NCBI GenBank assembly: GCA_021789755.1
Contig: JAJYJD010000189.1
Span: 1 to 6,876 of the forward strand
Length of the DNA: 6,876 nucleotides
Reading direction: 5' to 3'
From: Bacteroidota bacterium
GTDB taxonomy: Bacteria; Bacteroidota; Ignavibacteria; Kryptoniales; JAKASW01
The notes beneath the pieces are model-generated. The model did not search any database and was not told where the DNA came from. It saw nothing but the letters and a program-made list of their open reading frames with translations. Of the stretch, positions 1-5,546 are shown in pieces. Within the stretch, counting starts at the first letter, position 1. Each line of letters starts with the position of its first letter. Both the position numbers and the translations under genes were made by a program.

Positions 1-196
1 TACTTGACATTGTCTGATCAGACAAGCAACTTTGAATCAATAAACGATGTGGGACGGGCCAAAAATGTTTGCTAACGATATGCAGTCCCCTTTACGCAGA
101 CCGGTGCTTCTCGAAAATATCAGGGAATATGGAACGGGTGCGGATAAACCGGTCGTGTCCATTCAAGCACTTGGAGTGCGGTTTTATTTCGGTTGA
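1..196 (+). pseudogene. 3' end of an outer-membrane beta-barrel-type gene, partial at the left edge and frameshifted
   Basis: Two frames join into one sensible protein tail. Frame 1 is open from base 1 and reads YLTLSDQTSNFESINDVGRAK up to about base 63, then would hit TAA at 73-75. The next frame continues from ATG 65 as MFANDMQSPLRRPVLL and ends ...SIQALGVRFYFG with TGA at 194-196. The switch falls on the A-run at 61-65: four A instead of five would make one continuous frame. The closing alternating pattern with aromatic residues (GVRFYFG) is typical of the last strand of outer-membrane beta-barrels, the BAM recognition signal. The family (for example TonB-dependent receptor) cannot be fixed from about 64 residues. 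The stop lies 20 bases before the next gene, so co-transcription is likely. The break is either a sequencing error or a real lesion. Confidence 0.65.
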
Positions 197-216
197 TCGG
201 TTGAAGGACGAGCGTC

Positions 217-1014
217 ATGATTCACAAATCATCAAAGCGATTCATGGTGATCGCTTCAGTTGTTGTTTTTATTGCATCAAGTGTAGCTGCGCAACAGCAT
301 CCCGGCAATTTTTGCGCTGACAACTATTGGTCCGGCTCGCTCGAGGCAACAGCGGCGCCGGAAGTCACAGGCAAGATGAACACAGGCCCGGCGTTAGGCG
401 GAGTTACTACCTCTCAAAAAAACGCCGGCAATTTTTCCAGACTTAGTTCTGTCTTCCTAGCCGACACGGCTCATTACCAGTTCATCGACACGAATTACGT
501 CAACTTCAAGTGGTGGCCGTCCTTTGTTGGTGGCGACCTGTTCATGGACCTCGGAGTCTACGGACTAAATCTAAGCAAGCCTGGCCAAGTAGCTGTTGAG
601 GAAGGTTTCGGCGCTGAGATCAGGGTTCGCCCCATATTTTTTGGGGGGATGGTTGGTTTCTCAGGCGATCCGGGGATTCGCTACGTCAGCTATCCGCGCA
701 ACTTCTTCCTCTTTTATTCGATTTACGTGGGGGTTATCACCGATCAATACCGCTTTGAAGTCGGGGAAACATACGGCTACAGTGATTGGGCTACTCATTC
801 TCTCGGGATGAATTATACATCCGGATACCTCGGAATTGGCAAGAGATGGAGTAATATCGTGTTCTTCGAACCTGAGTTCAGGATAAATTTCCCGATCGTG
901 TCACACTACAGTCTTGAGCCGAGCTATAGCCAGTTCATTCCGATGACGGGACATTACGGGCTCAGGGATTTGTACTTCTCGATAAATGCCAAGTTTGGGA
1001 TTGGTTTCAACTGA
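217..1014 (+). CDS. Secreted, probably outer-membrane beta-barrel protein of unknown function
   Basis: This is an intact 265-residue protein that I cannot assign to a family. It starts with a clear Sec signal peptide: KSSKR, then a hydrophobic stretch at about residues 9-24, then AAQQ as likely signal peptidase I site (cleavage near residue 25). The mature part is rich in Gly, Tyr, Phe and Trp with short alternating segments, and it ends YFSINAKFGIGFN, which resembles a final barrel strand; this supports an outer-membrane location but does not prove it. One Cys is present in the mature part (GNFCADN, residue 33). The ATG is supported by GAAGGA at 203-208, 8 bases upstream. The gene follows the broken barrel gene by 20 bases and precedes another barrel-like gene by 47 bases, so the three probably form one envelope operon. 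Homopolymers inside it (A7 at 416-422, T6 and G6 near 636-647) do not break the frame. Confidence 0.8.
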   Translation: MIHKSSKRFMVIASVVVFIASSVAAQQHPGNFCADNYWSGSLEATAAPEVTGKMNTGPALGGVTTSQKNAGNFSRLSSVFLADTAHYQFIDTNYVNFKWWPSFVGGDLFMDLGVYGLNLSKPGQVAVEEGFGAEIRVRPIFFGGMVGFSGDPGIRYVSYPRNFFLFYSIYVGVITDQYRFEVGETYGYSDWATHSLGMNYTSGYLGIGKRWSNIVFFEPEFRINFPIVSHYSLEPSYSQFIPMTGHYGLRDLYFSINAKFGIGFN

Positions 1015-1045
1015 CGGGTTTACGAAGGGACAATGACGCGCGGGA

Positions 1046-1052
1046 AAGGAGG
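1046..1052 (+). promoter_or_regulatory. Strong Shine-Dalgarno site for the small barrel gene
   Basis: AAGGAGG lies 9 bases before ATG 1062. It is the best ribosome binding site in the window and fixes the start of the following gene, even though another ATG occurs at 1054 in a different frame. Confidence 0.75.
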
Positions 1053-1061
1053 AATGACTCC

Positions 1062-1563
1062 ATGGCAAGAAGGCTTTTCAAATTTTTGTTTCTACTTCTG
1101 ACAATTGTCGTCTTTGTCCCAACGGCTGACGCGCAATTCAAAGGTGGGACTAATTACTTTGGTGTTCACAGCGGTCTCATTGGGGGTGGCATGCCGTTCT
1201 ACGGAGGCGCAGTCCCCATCGGTGCCGATTACGAGATCGGGGCAGGCAGAACAGGCCTACTCGGCTTTGGAGCCATGTTCGATTATTATACTCTGCCGGC
1301 TGACCGTAAGTACATGGACTTCGCTGTCACTATTCTATACCACGCGAAGCCTGCTAATACCCGATGGGATCCGTTCTTCGGGGTCTTTCTCATTTACGAG
1401 GCTGCTGACTTCGGTGCGTTTGGTGACCTTGCCGACAGTTCTCCCACTGCTGCTCTCGGCGGGGGATGAGATATTTCTTCAACGAGGATTTGGCTGTTGA
1501 GGCGAGGCTTGGGGCTGGCACGGATTTTATCTCCTATCCGTCGGAATTAACTACGGAATATGA
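1062..1563 (+). CDS. Small outer-membrane beta-barrel-like protein, reading frame broken twice
   Basis: As read, the frame runs 1062-1469 (135 residues: signal peptide MARRLFKFLF...ADAQ, then a Gly/Tyr/Phe-rich mature part) and stops just after LGGG. Two further segments in other frames complete it. From 1466, MRYFFNEDLAVEARLGAGTDF follows directly if the G-run at 1461-1465 had one more G. From 1531, LLSVGINYGI ends at TGA 1561-1563 if the T-run at 1525-1528 had one more T. The rebuilt protein is about 167 residues and ends in the hydrophobic alternating strand expected of a small barrel, probably 8-stranded. It has a strong Shine-Dalgarno at 1046-1052. The specific family and function are unknown. 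It is kept as a CDS because start, signal and end are all intact and both lesions are single-base homopolymer changes, which suggests sequencing error; a decaying gene is the alternative. Without the repairs a 135-residue truncated product would be made. Confidence 0.7.
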
Positions 1564-1831
1564 AATTCTAACCGCCTATAACGGTTAGACGCCGGTCGTA
1601 ACCCGGCTCCGGGTGAACAACATCATGTGGGAGTACAAGCAGGCAAACCATCCGCGTAGCGGACAACCTCGACTATTGTCCGCTTTTCCTGATCCTGCCG
1701 TGCTGGATTGCAACATTCGGCCTGAAGAGGCCGGTACCCGTCGAACTTTGACGGGGATTTCTCGCCGTACGTCACCGGTAAGTGCCTGAGCTGCCAGAAT
1801 TAGTCGGAAAACCGCAGAATTTGTGACGCTT
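1564..1831. other. Hairpin-rich stretch without a convincing gene
   Basis: No frame in this stretch looks like a real gene. It does contain several perfect inverted repeats: 1567-1574/1582-1589 (8 bp, 7-base loop), 1601-1605/1610-1614 (5 bp), 1658-1666/1676-1684 (9 bp), 1718-1723/1728-1733 (6 bp, loop GAAG) and 1737-1742/1750-1755 (6 bp). The last two are only three bases apart. This could be a set of transcript ends, a structured RNA, or decayed sequence; nothing here identifies a known RNA family. Confidence 0.4.
1658..1687 (+). terminator. Candidate intrinsic terminator
   Basis: A perfect 9-bp stem (AGCGGACAA / TTGTCCGCT) with a 9-base loop is followed at once by T-rich sequence (a run of four T at 1684-1687, then CC). 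Orientation fits the end of the + strand envelope genes, about 95 bases after the repaired stop. The T tract is short, so efficiency is uncertain. A competing hairpin, 1651-1655/1659-1663, shares the upstream arm. Confidence 0.5.
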
Positions 1832-1860
1832 TTGAACATTTGGACGCCTTTGGTTATATT
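1832..1860 (+). promoter_or_regulatory. Sigma70-type promoter of tRNA-Leu
   Basis: TTGAAC at 1832-1837 and TATATT at 1855-1860 are separated by exactly 17 bases. Predicted transcription start is near 1867, leaving about 26 bases of leader before the mature tRNA 5' end at 1893. The same -10 hexamer and spacing recur before the NYN gene on the other strand. Confidence 0.65.
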
Positions 1861-1892
1861 AACAAGTACATGAAAGCGGTGGCCCGATTAGC

Positions 1893-1977
1893 GGGTAGAT
1901 GGCGGAATTGGCAGACGCGCTAGCCTTAGGAGCTAGTCCCGCGAAACGGGATGGGGGTTCGACTCCCCCTCTACCCA
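1893..1977 (+). tRNA. tRNA-Leu, anticodon UAG
   Basis: All cloverleaf parts are visible. The acceptor stem pairs GGGTAGA (1893-1899) with TCTACCC (1970-1976), and the discriminator base is A1977. The D stem is GCG/CGC (1902-1904, 1916-1918). The anticodon stem is CTAGC/GCTAG (1920-1924, 1932-1936) with loop CTTAGGA, putting anticodon TAG at 1927-1929. The long class II variable arm forms a 5-bp stem (1937-1941/1947-1951), as expected for leucine. The T arm is GGGGG-TTCGACT-CCCCC (1953-1969). The 3' CCA is not encoded (the next bases are CGA), so it must be added by the CCA-adding enzyme. UAG reads CUA and, by wobble, other CUN leucine codons. The gene stands 186 bases before tig. Confidence 0.97.
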
Positions 1978-2103
1978 CGAACAAGCGCCGGATTTGCGAT
2001 CAAGGACCGCCTTACGGTTGTAGCAAAAGCCTGACTGAGCGCCTGCATGGAGCGTCAAAACGCTCGCTCCCCAAAGCAGCTACCACTGGAAAACGACCGT
2101 AGA

Positions 2104-2133
2104 TTGCGCAGGCTGGTAAGCTTCAAGTAAAAT
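2104..2133 (+). promoter_or_regulatory. Candidate promoter of the tig-clpP-clpX operon
   Basis: TTGCGC (2104-2109) and TAAAAT (2128-2133) are 18 bases apart. The -10 matches consensus at five of six positions, the -35 only at TTG. Transcription would start near 2140, giving a leader of about 24 bases that contains the ribosome binding site. Read-through from the tRNA promoter is the alternative, since no clear terminator is seen at 1978-2100; the only good hairpin there, 2050-2055/2060-2065, lacks a T tract. Confidence 0.4.
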
Positions 2134-2163
2134 CCGAAAGAACCATTCGGGAAAGGAAAGAAA

Positions 2164-3450
2164 GTGGATTATAAGATCAGAGACCTCGGCGGATTAAAGA
2201 AACAGCTTGAGGTTACTGCAACGGTAGAAGATAATCTGGTAAAGGGCAAATTCGAATCGGCGTACCAGGAGTTCCAGAAGAACGCCGCGGTACCGGGATT
2301 CAGAAAAGGCAAAACGCCGATAGAAATTGTGAAGAAACGATACGGTGAAGAGATCGAATCGGAATCGGTACCGGAAATAGTGAACGAAATCGTCAAAGAT
2401 ATTTTTGAAAAGGAAAACACGAAGGTGGCGGGCGTCGTCGATTATAATTTCGAGACGCGGAAACCCGGCGATCCCCTCCATTTCTTCCTGACGTACGAAG
2501 TAGTCCCCCTGATCGAACCCAATGGCTATGTCGGAATGACGCTCGAACGAGCCATGTACAGGATACTTCCCGAGACGGTCGAACATGAGCTTATGCATAT
2601 CAGGGAAGCAAACTCGGAATTGCAGGAGACCGGATCGCTTGCGGACGAAAAGGCGGTCGTGACGGTCGATTTGCAGGTCATCGACGCGCAGGGCGTGCCT
2701 CTGATAGGCCAGAGGCGCGAGAATTACAAGATCGATCTCCGGAGCAAGGCGCCTGAACTTGCCGAAGTGCAGCAGAGGCTGCTCAAGTCGACACCGGGCG
2801 ACGAGTTCAACATGGAGCTCGGCACTTTCGATAAAGCCGGCCAATCGGCGGGAAAGAAACCGTTCAAGGTGTCAGTCAAGAAGATGGAGCGGTTCGTGAT
2901 GCCCGAGCTGTCCGATGAATTCGCCAAGAAAGTCTCCGGCGGCAAAATGGAAAACCTCGATGCGCTCAGGAAAGACATCGAGAGGGAACTGGAACATTAC
3001 TACGAAGATAAGGCTGAAGAAGAGCTTCGGGATAAGATAGCCGAGGGGCTTCTGAAGGTGAACGAGTTCGAAGTTCCCGAAAGCATGGTGGAAGAATACT
3101 TGAACGATCTCATAGAAGAACTGAAGAAGCAATCGGGCAACCAGGAAGTGGACGGGAGCTTCGTCAAGGAGCGGTACCGTGAATCCGCCGTCCGCGCGGT
3201 GAAGTGGAATCTGCTCGCCGCCGCGATTATACAGAAGGAGAATCTGAAATTGGACAACTCCGTTCTCGAGCGGACCGCCGACGACGAGGCGACGAAGTAC
3301 AGGCTCGACAGGTCTAAGCTCCTGGATTTTTACAAGAATTCCAACGATGTTAAGAACAAACTCCTTTTCAACGAGATGTTCAACTTTATCGTGGATAAGG
3401 CTGAAGTGAAAGTCACCGACAAAACACCGACTCATGAACACGAGGACTGA
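2164..3450 (+). CDS. tig: Trigger factor, ribosome-associated chaperone
   Basis: Trigger factor binds the ribosome near the exit tunnel (protein L23) and shields emerging chains in the cytoplasm. The 428-residue length is normal for the family. The ribosome-binding N-domain (about 1-118) carries the diagnostic loop GFRKGKTP at 45-52. A divergent FKBP-like domain spans about 157-245, and the helical C-domain that forms the chaperone cradle spans about 246-425. The linker MPELSDEFAKKV (246-257) is typical. The FKBP part lacks an obvious IPGFE-type active-site segment, so prolyl isomerase activity is doubtful. The protein ends in a charged His/Glu tail (THEHED). Start is GTG 2164, supported by AAAGGA at 2152-2157 with 6-base spacing and by the family-like beginning MDYKIRDLGGLKKQLEV. 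It is the first gene of a tig-clpP-ORF-clpX run. Confidence 0.97.
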   Translation: MDYKIRDLGGLKKQLEVTATVEDNLVKGKFESAYQEFQKNAAVPGFRKGKTPIEIVKKRYGEEIESESVPEIVNEIVKDIFEKENTKVAGVVDYNFETRKPGDPLHFFLTYEVVPLIEPNGYVGMTLERAMYRILPETVEHELMHIREANSELQETGSLADEKAVVTVDLQVIDAQGVPLIGQRRENYKIDLRSKAPELAEVQQRLLKSTPGDEFNMELGTFDKAGQSAGKKPFKVSVKKMERFVMPELSDEFAKKVSGGKMENLDALRKDIERELEHYYEDKAEEELRDKIAEGLLKVNEFEVPESMVEEYLNDLIEELKKQSGNQEVDGSFVKERYRESAVRAVKWNLLAAAIIQKENLKLDNSVLERTADDEATKYRLDRSKLLDFYKNSNDVKNKLLFNEMFNFIVDKAEVKVTDKTPTHEHED

Positions 3451-3454
3451 CAAA

Positions 3455-4126
3455 ATGGCATTTTCGGATTCATTCGATGGCGTACCATGCGGTTCTGCAA
3501 ATAACGGCAGACGCATGGAAATTTACAATCAGCTGACGATCCCTTATGTAATCGAACAGACGGGACGCGGCGAAAGAGCGTACGATATTTTTTCAAGGCT
3601 GCTCAAGGAGAGGATCATTTTCATCGGAACGGCGATAGACGATACCGTCGCCAGTCTCGTGATCGCGCAGCTATTATTCCTTGAGAGCGAAGATCCGAAC
3701 AAGGATATCAACCTTTACATAAACAGCCCCGGTGGAAGCGTTTCGGCAGGCCTGGCGATTTACGACACTATGCAGTACGTCCGACCGGACATCGCCACGA
3801 CTTGCGTCGGACTCGCCGCAAGCATGGGTGCCGTCCTGCTGACCGGCGGCAGTTCGGGTAAGAGGACCTCCCTTCCCAACGCAAGAATAATGATTCACCA
3901 GCCCTGGGGCGGTTTCCAGGGTACCGCTGCGGATATCAGCATCCAGGCGGAAGAGGTCATCAAGACAAAGAAGCACCTTAACGAAATACTCTCGCGGCAT
4001 TCCGCCAGGCCGATTGAGCAAATTGAAAAAGATACCGACAGGGACTATTTTATGTCCGCCGAGGAAGCTGTCAAGTACGGTTTGATCGACAACGTCCTCG
4101 TAAAAAGGGAAGCTAAAAAGAAGTGA
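3455..4126 (+). CDS. clpP: ATP-dependent Clp protease proteolytic subunit ClpP
   Basis: ClpP forms the tetradecameric serine-protease chamber that degrades proteins unfolded by ClpX (or ClpA/C). From ATG 3455 it has 223 residues. The catalytic triad is clear: Ser123 in AASMGA, His148 in RIMIHQPWGG and Asp197 in DRDYFMSAEEA. The oxyanion-hole segment SPGGS is at 91-95, and the ClpX-contacting N-terminal segment is present (IPYVIEQTGRGERAYDI). ATG 3455 has GAGGA at 3442-3446 with 8-base spacing, inside the end of tig. A frame-consistent ATG at 3434 would overlap tig by 17 bases. ATG 3515 would give a 203-residue protein closer to many ClpPs (MEIYNQL...) but has no good ribosome binding site. 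About 20 extra N-terminal residues may be a processed propeptide. The gene starts four bases after the tig stop, so translation is probably coupled. Confidence 0.96.
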   Translation: MAFSDSFDGVPCGSANNGRRMEIYNQLTIPYVIEQTGRGERAYDIFSRLLKERIIFIGTAIDDTVASLVIAQLLFLESEDPNKDINLYINSPGGSVSAGLAIYDTMQYVRPDIATTCVGLAASMGAVLLTGGSSGKRTSLPNARIMIHQPWGGFQGTAADISIQAEEVIKTKKHLNEILSRHSARPIEQIEKDTDRDYFMSAEEAVKYGLIDNVLVKREAKKK

Positions 4127-4153
4127 AACTAATTCGGAGTAATAAAAAAGTAC

Positions 4154-4273
4154 ATGAGCAACTTGCTTCTGCTTGTTATGCTCGTTTTTGTTGTTTTGTT
4201 CGCTATTGCGGTTCCAACCGTGATCGCGGACCTGAAAAATCAGCGACAGAAAAACATCAATAAGGATTACTAG
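4154..4273 (+). CDS. Small single-pass membrane protein between clpP and clpX (unannotated)
   Basis: This 39-codon ORF fills nearly the whole gap between clpP and clpX: 27 bases after clpP stop and 6 bases before clpX start. It reads MSNLLLLVMLVFVVLFAIAV followed by PTVIADLKNQ and a Lys/Arg/Asn-rich tail ending NKDY. That is one strong transmembrane helix (about residues 3-25) and a short hydrophilic tail; by the positive-inside rule the tail is probably cytoplasmic. Codon choice resembles the neighbouring genes. The ribosome binding site is weak: GGAG at 4136-4139 lies 14 bases upstream, so coupling to clpP may matter. I do not recognise a family. Function is unknown. Its place suggests, by inference only, a membrane partner, adaptor or anchor for ClpXP. 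It could also merely serve to carry ribosomes to clpX. Confidence 0.6.
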   Translation: MSNLLLLVMLVFVVLFAIAVPTVIADLKNQRQKNINKDY

Positions 4274-4279
4274 TAAATA

Positions 4280-5545
4280 ATGACGAAGCAACACCAGGAG
4301 GAAATGCGTTGTTCATTCTGCGGGCGTGAGGCGAAGGAAGTGAAGAGTCTGGTCGCGGGACCGGGTGACGTTTATATCTGCGACATCTGCGTTGAGCACT
4401 CGGTCGAAATATTGCGGAGCAACATCCCGGCCTACAAGCAGCACGCGGAGGAGTATTCGGGAAAAGCTCCGCTGACGCCCATAGAAATAAAGACTGCACT
4501 CGATGAGTATGTAATCGGGCAGGAACATGCGAAAAAGATCCTCTCGGTCGCGGTTTACAACCACTATAAGCGAATATCTCTTCCGCACGGCCTCAATTCG
4601 GAGGATGATACTGAAATTGAAAAGAGTAACATCCTCCTGATCGGTCCGACGGGGACCGGCAAAACCCTCCTGGCACAGACTCTCGCGAAGATACTGAACG
4701 TGCCCTTTGCGATTGCCGACGCGACAACGCTTACCGAGGCGGGTTATGTGGGCGATGACGTCGAGACGATTCTCGTTCACCTGCTCCAGAACACCGACTA
4801 CGATGTCGCGCGGGCCGAGAGAGGAATCGTTTACGTCGATGAAATCGACAAAATCGCCAGGAAGAGCGACACTCCGTCCATCACACGCGACGTCTCCGGA
4901 GAAGGGGTTCAGCAGGCGCTGCTGAAAATACTCGAGGGGACTACCGCCGGTGTTCCTCCGCGGGGCGGCAGGAAGCACCCGGAGCAGCCGCTCATCAATG
5001 TGAATACCAGGAACATCCTTTTCATTTGCGGAGGCGCTTTTGAAGGACTGGAGAAAATAATTGCGCGCCGGGTCAGCAAGAACCCTATGGGCTTCGGCGC
5101 CGAGATACATTCAGTCAAAGACGACGAGGTGAACGAGCTCCTTCCGCTCGTGCAGCCGGACGATCTTCTGAAGTTCGGATTGATACCCGAATTCATAGGC
5201 AGGTTGCCGGTGGTCGCAGCACTTCATACCCTGAGCGACGAGGCGATGAGGGATATACTTATGCTTCCCAAAAATTCTCTCGTCAAACAATACAGGAAAC
5301 TTTTCAAACTTGAGGACGTGGAGCTTGAGTTCGAGGATGAAGCCCTGAAGGCAATAGTTCAGAAGGCGCTCGACAGGGGAACGGGCGCACGCGGCCTTCG
5401 CTCGATACTCGAAGAAAAAATGCTTGAAATCATGTACAATCTTCCCTCGATGTCGGATGTCGCCAAATGCGTCATCACCAAAGATGTCGTCGTTTCCGGG
5501 ACCGATCCCCTTTTCCTGAGGAAACGAAAACAGGCTACTGCCTGA
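4280..5545 (+). CDS. clpX: ATP-dependent unfoldase ClpX, specificity subunit of ClpXP
   Basis: ClpX is a hexameric AAA+ unfoldase that recognises substrates (for example ssrA-tagged proteins) and threads them into ClpP. At 421 residues it is full length. The N-terminal zinc-binding domain has Cys11, Cys14, Cys34 and Cys37. The AAA+ core shows Walker A GPTGTGKT (122-129), pore loop GYVG (155-158), Walker B IVYVDEID (183-190), pore-2 region around SITRDVSGEGVQQALLK (200-216), the arginine finger in EFIGRLP (Arg308) and sensor 2 in GTGARGLRS (Arg371). The ClpP-docking loop is MGF at 270-272 instead of the commoner IGF/LGF. ATG 4280 lies six bases after the small ORF stop; its own Shine-Dalgarno is poor (AAGGA at 4262-4266, 13 bases off), so translational coupling is likely. 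An AGGAGG at 4296-4301 sits too close to Met9 to be its start signal. Confidence 0.98.
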   Translation: MTKQHQEEMRCSFCGREAKEVKSLVAGPGDVYICDICVEHSVEILRSNIPAYKQHAEEYSGKAPLTPIEIKTALDEYVIGQEHAKKILSVAVYNHYKRISLPHGLNSEDDTEIEKSNILLIGPTGTGKTLLAQTLAKILNVPFAIADATTLTEAGYVGDDVETILVHLLQNTDYDVARAERGIVYVDEIDKIARKSDTPSITRDVSGEGVQQALLKILEGTTAGVPPRGGRKHPEQPLINVNTRNILFICGGAFEGLEKIIARRVSKNPMGFGAEIHSVKDDEVNELLPLVQPDDLLKFGLIPEFIGRLPVVAALHTLSDEAMRDILMLPKNSLVKQYRKLFKLEDVELEFEDEALKAIVQKALDRGTGARGLRSILEEKMLEIMYNLPSMSDVAKCVITKDVVVSGTDPLFLRKRKQATA

Positions 5546-5546
5546 A

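Noticed and set aside
4..34. A perfect 16-bp palindrome (TTGTCTGATCAGACAA, 10-25) preceded by TTGACA and followed by CAACTTTG, looking like a Bacteroidota promoter with an operator in its spacer.
   Set aside because: The stretch reads as coding sequence of the outer-membrane gene in frame 1, which continues to base 196 across the A-run. The palindrome is real but probably incidental.
69..320. An 83-codon + strand ORF across the first gene boundary.
   Set aside because: It overlaps both the outer-membrane gene tail and the intact gene at 217 in another frame and lacks protein-like composition.
1726..1803. A short + strand stretch reading YPSNFDGDFSPYVTGKCLSC before TAG 1801, suggestive of a gene remnant with a CxxC.
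   Set aside because: It is opened by TGA at 1723-1725, has no start, and no neighbouring frame extends it convincingly. Too short to call.
1585..1839. An 84-codon - strand ORF in the hairpin-rich stretch.
   Set aside because: No ribosome binding site, unlike-protein composition, and it runs through the terminator-like hairpin.
2050..2065. A 6-bp hairpin with a CAAA loop between tRNA-Leu and tig as a terminator.
   Set aside because: No T tract follows, so an intrinsic terminator is not supported.
1899..2102. A 67-codon + strand ORF beginning MAELADALALGASP.
   Set aside because: It is a translation of the tRNA-Leu gene and its flank, a well-known false prediction.
2194..2844. Long - strand ORF opposite tig (and similar ones opposite clpP and clpX at 2872-3516, 3674-4294 and 4313-5110).
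   Set aside because: These are shadows of strongly supported conserved genes on the + strand.
4296..4306. AGGAGG followed by ATG 4304 as an alternative clpX start.
   Set aside because: Spacing is only two bases and the motif is explained by the Gln-Glu-Glu codons; ATG 4280 fits the coupling to the upstream small ORF better.
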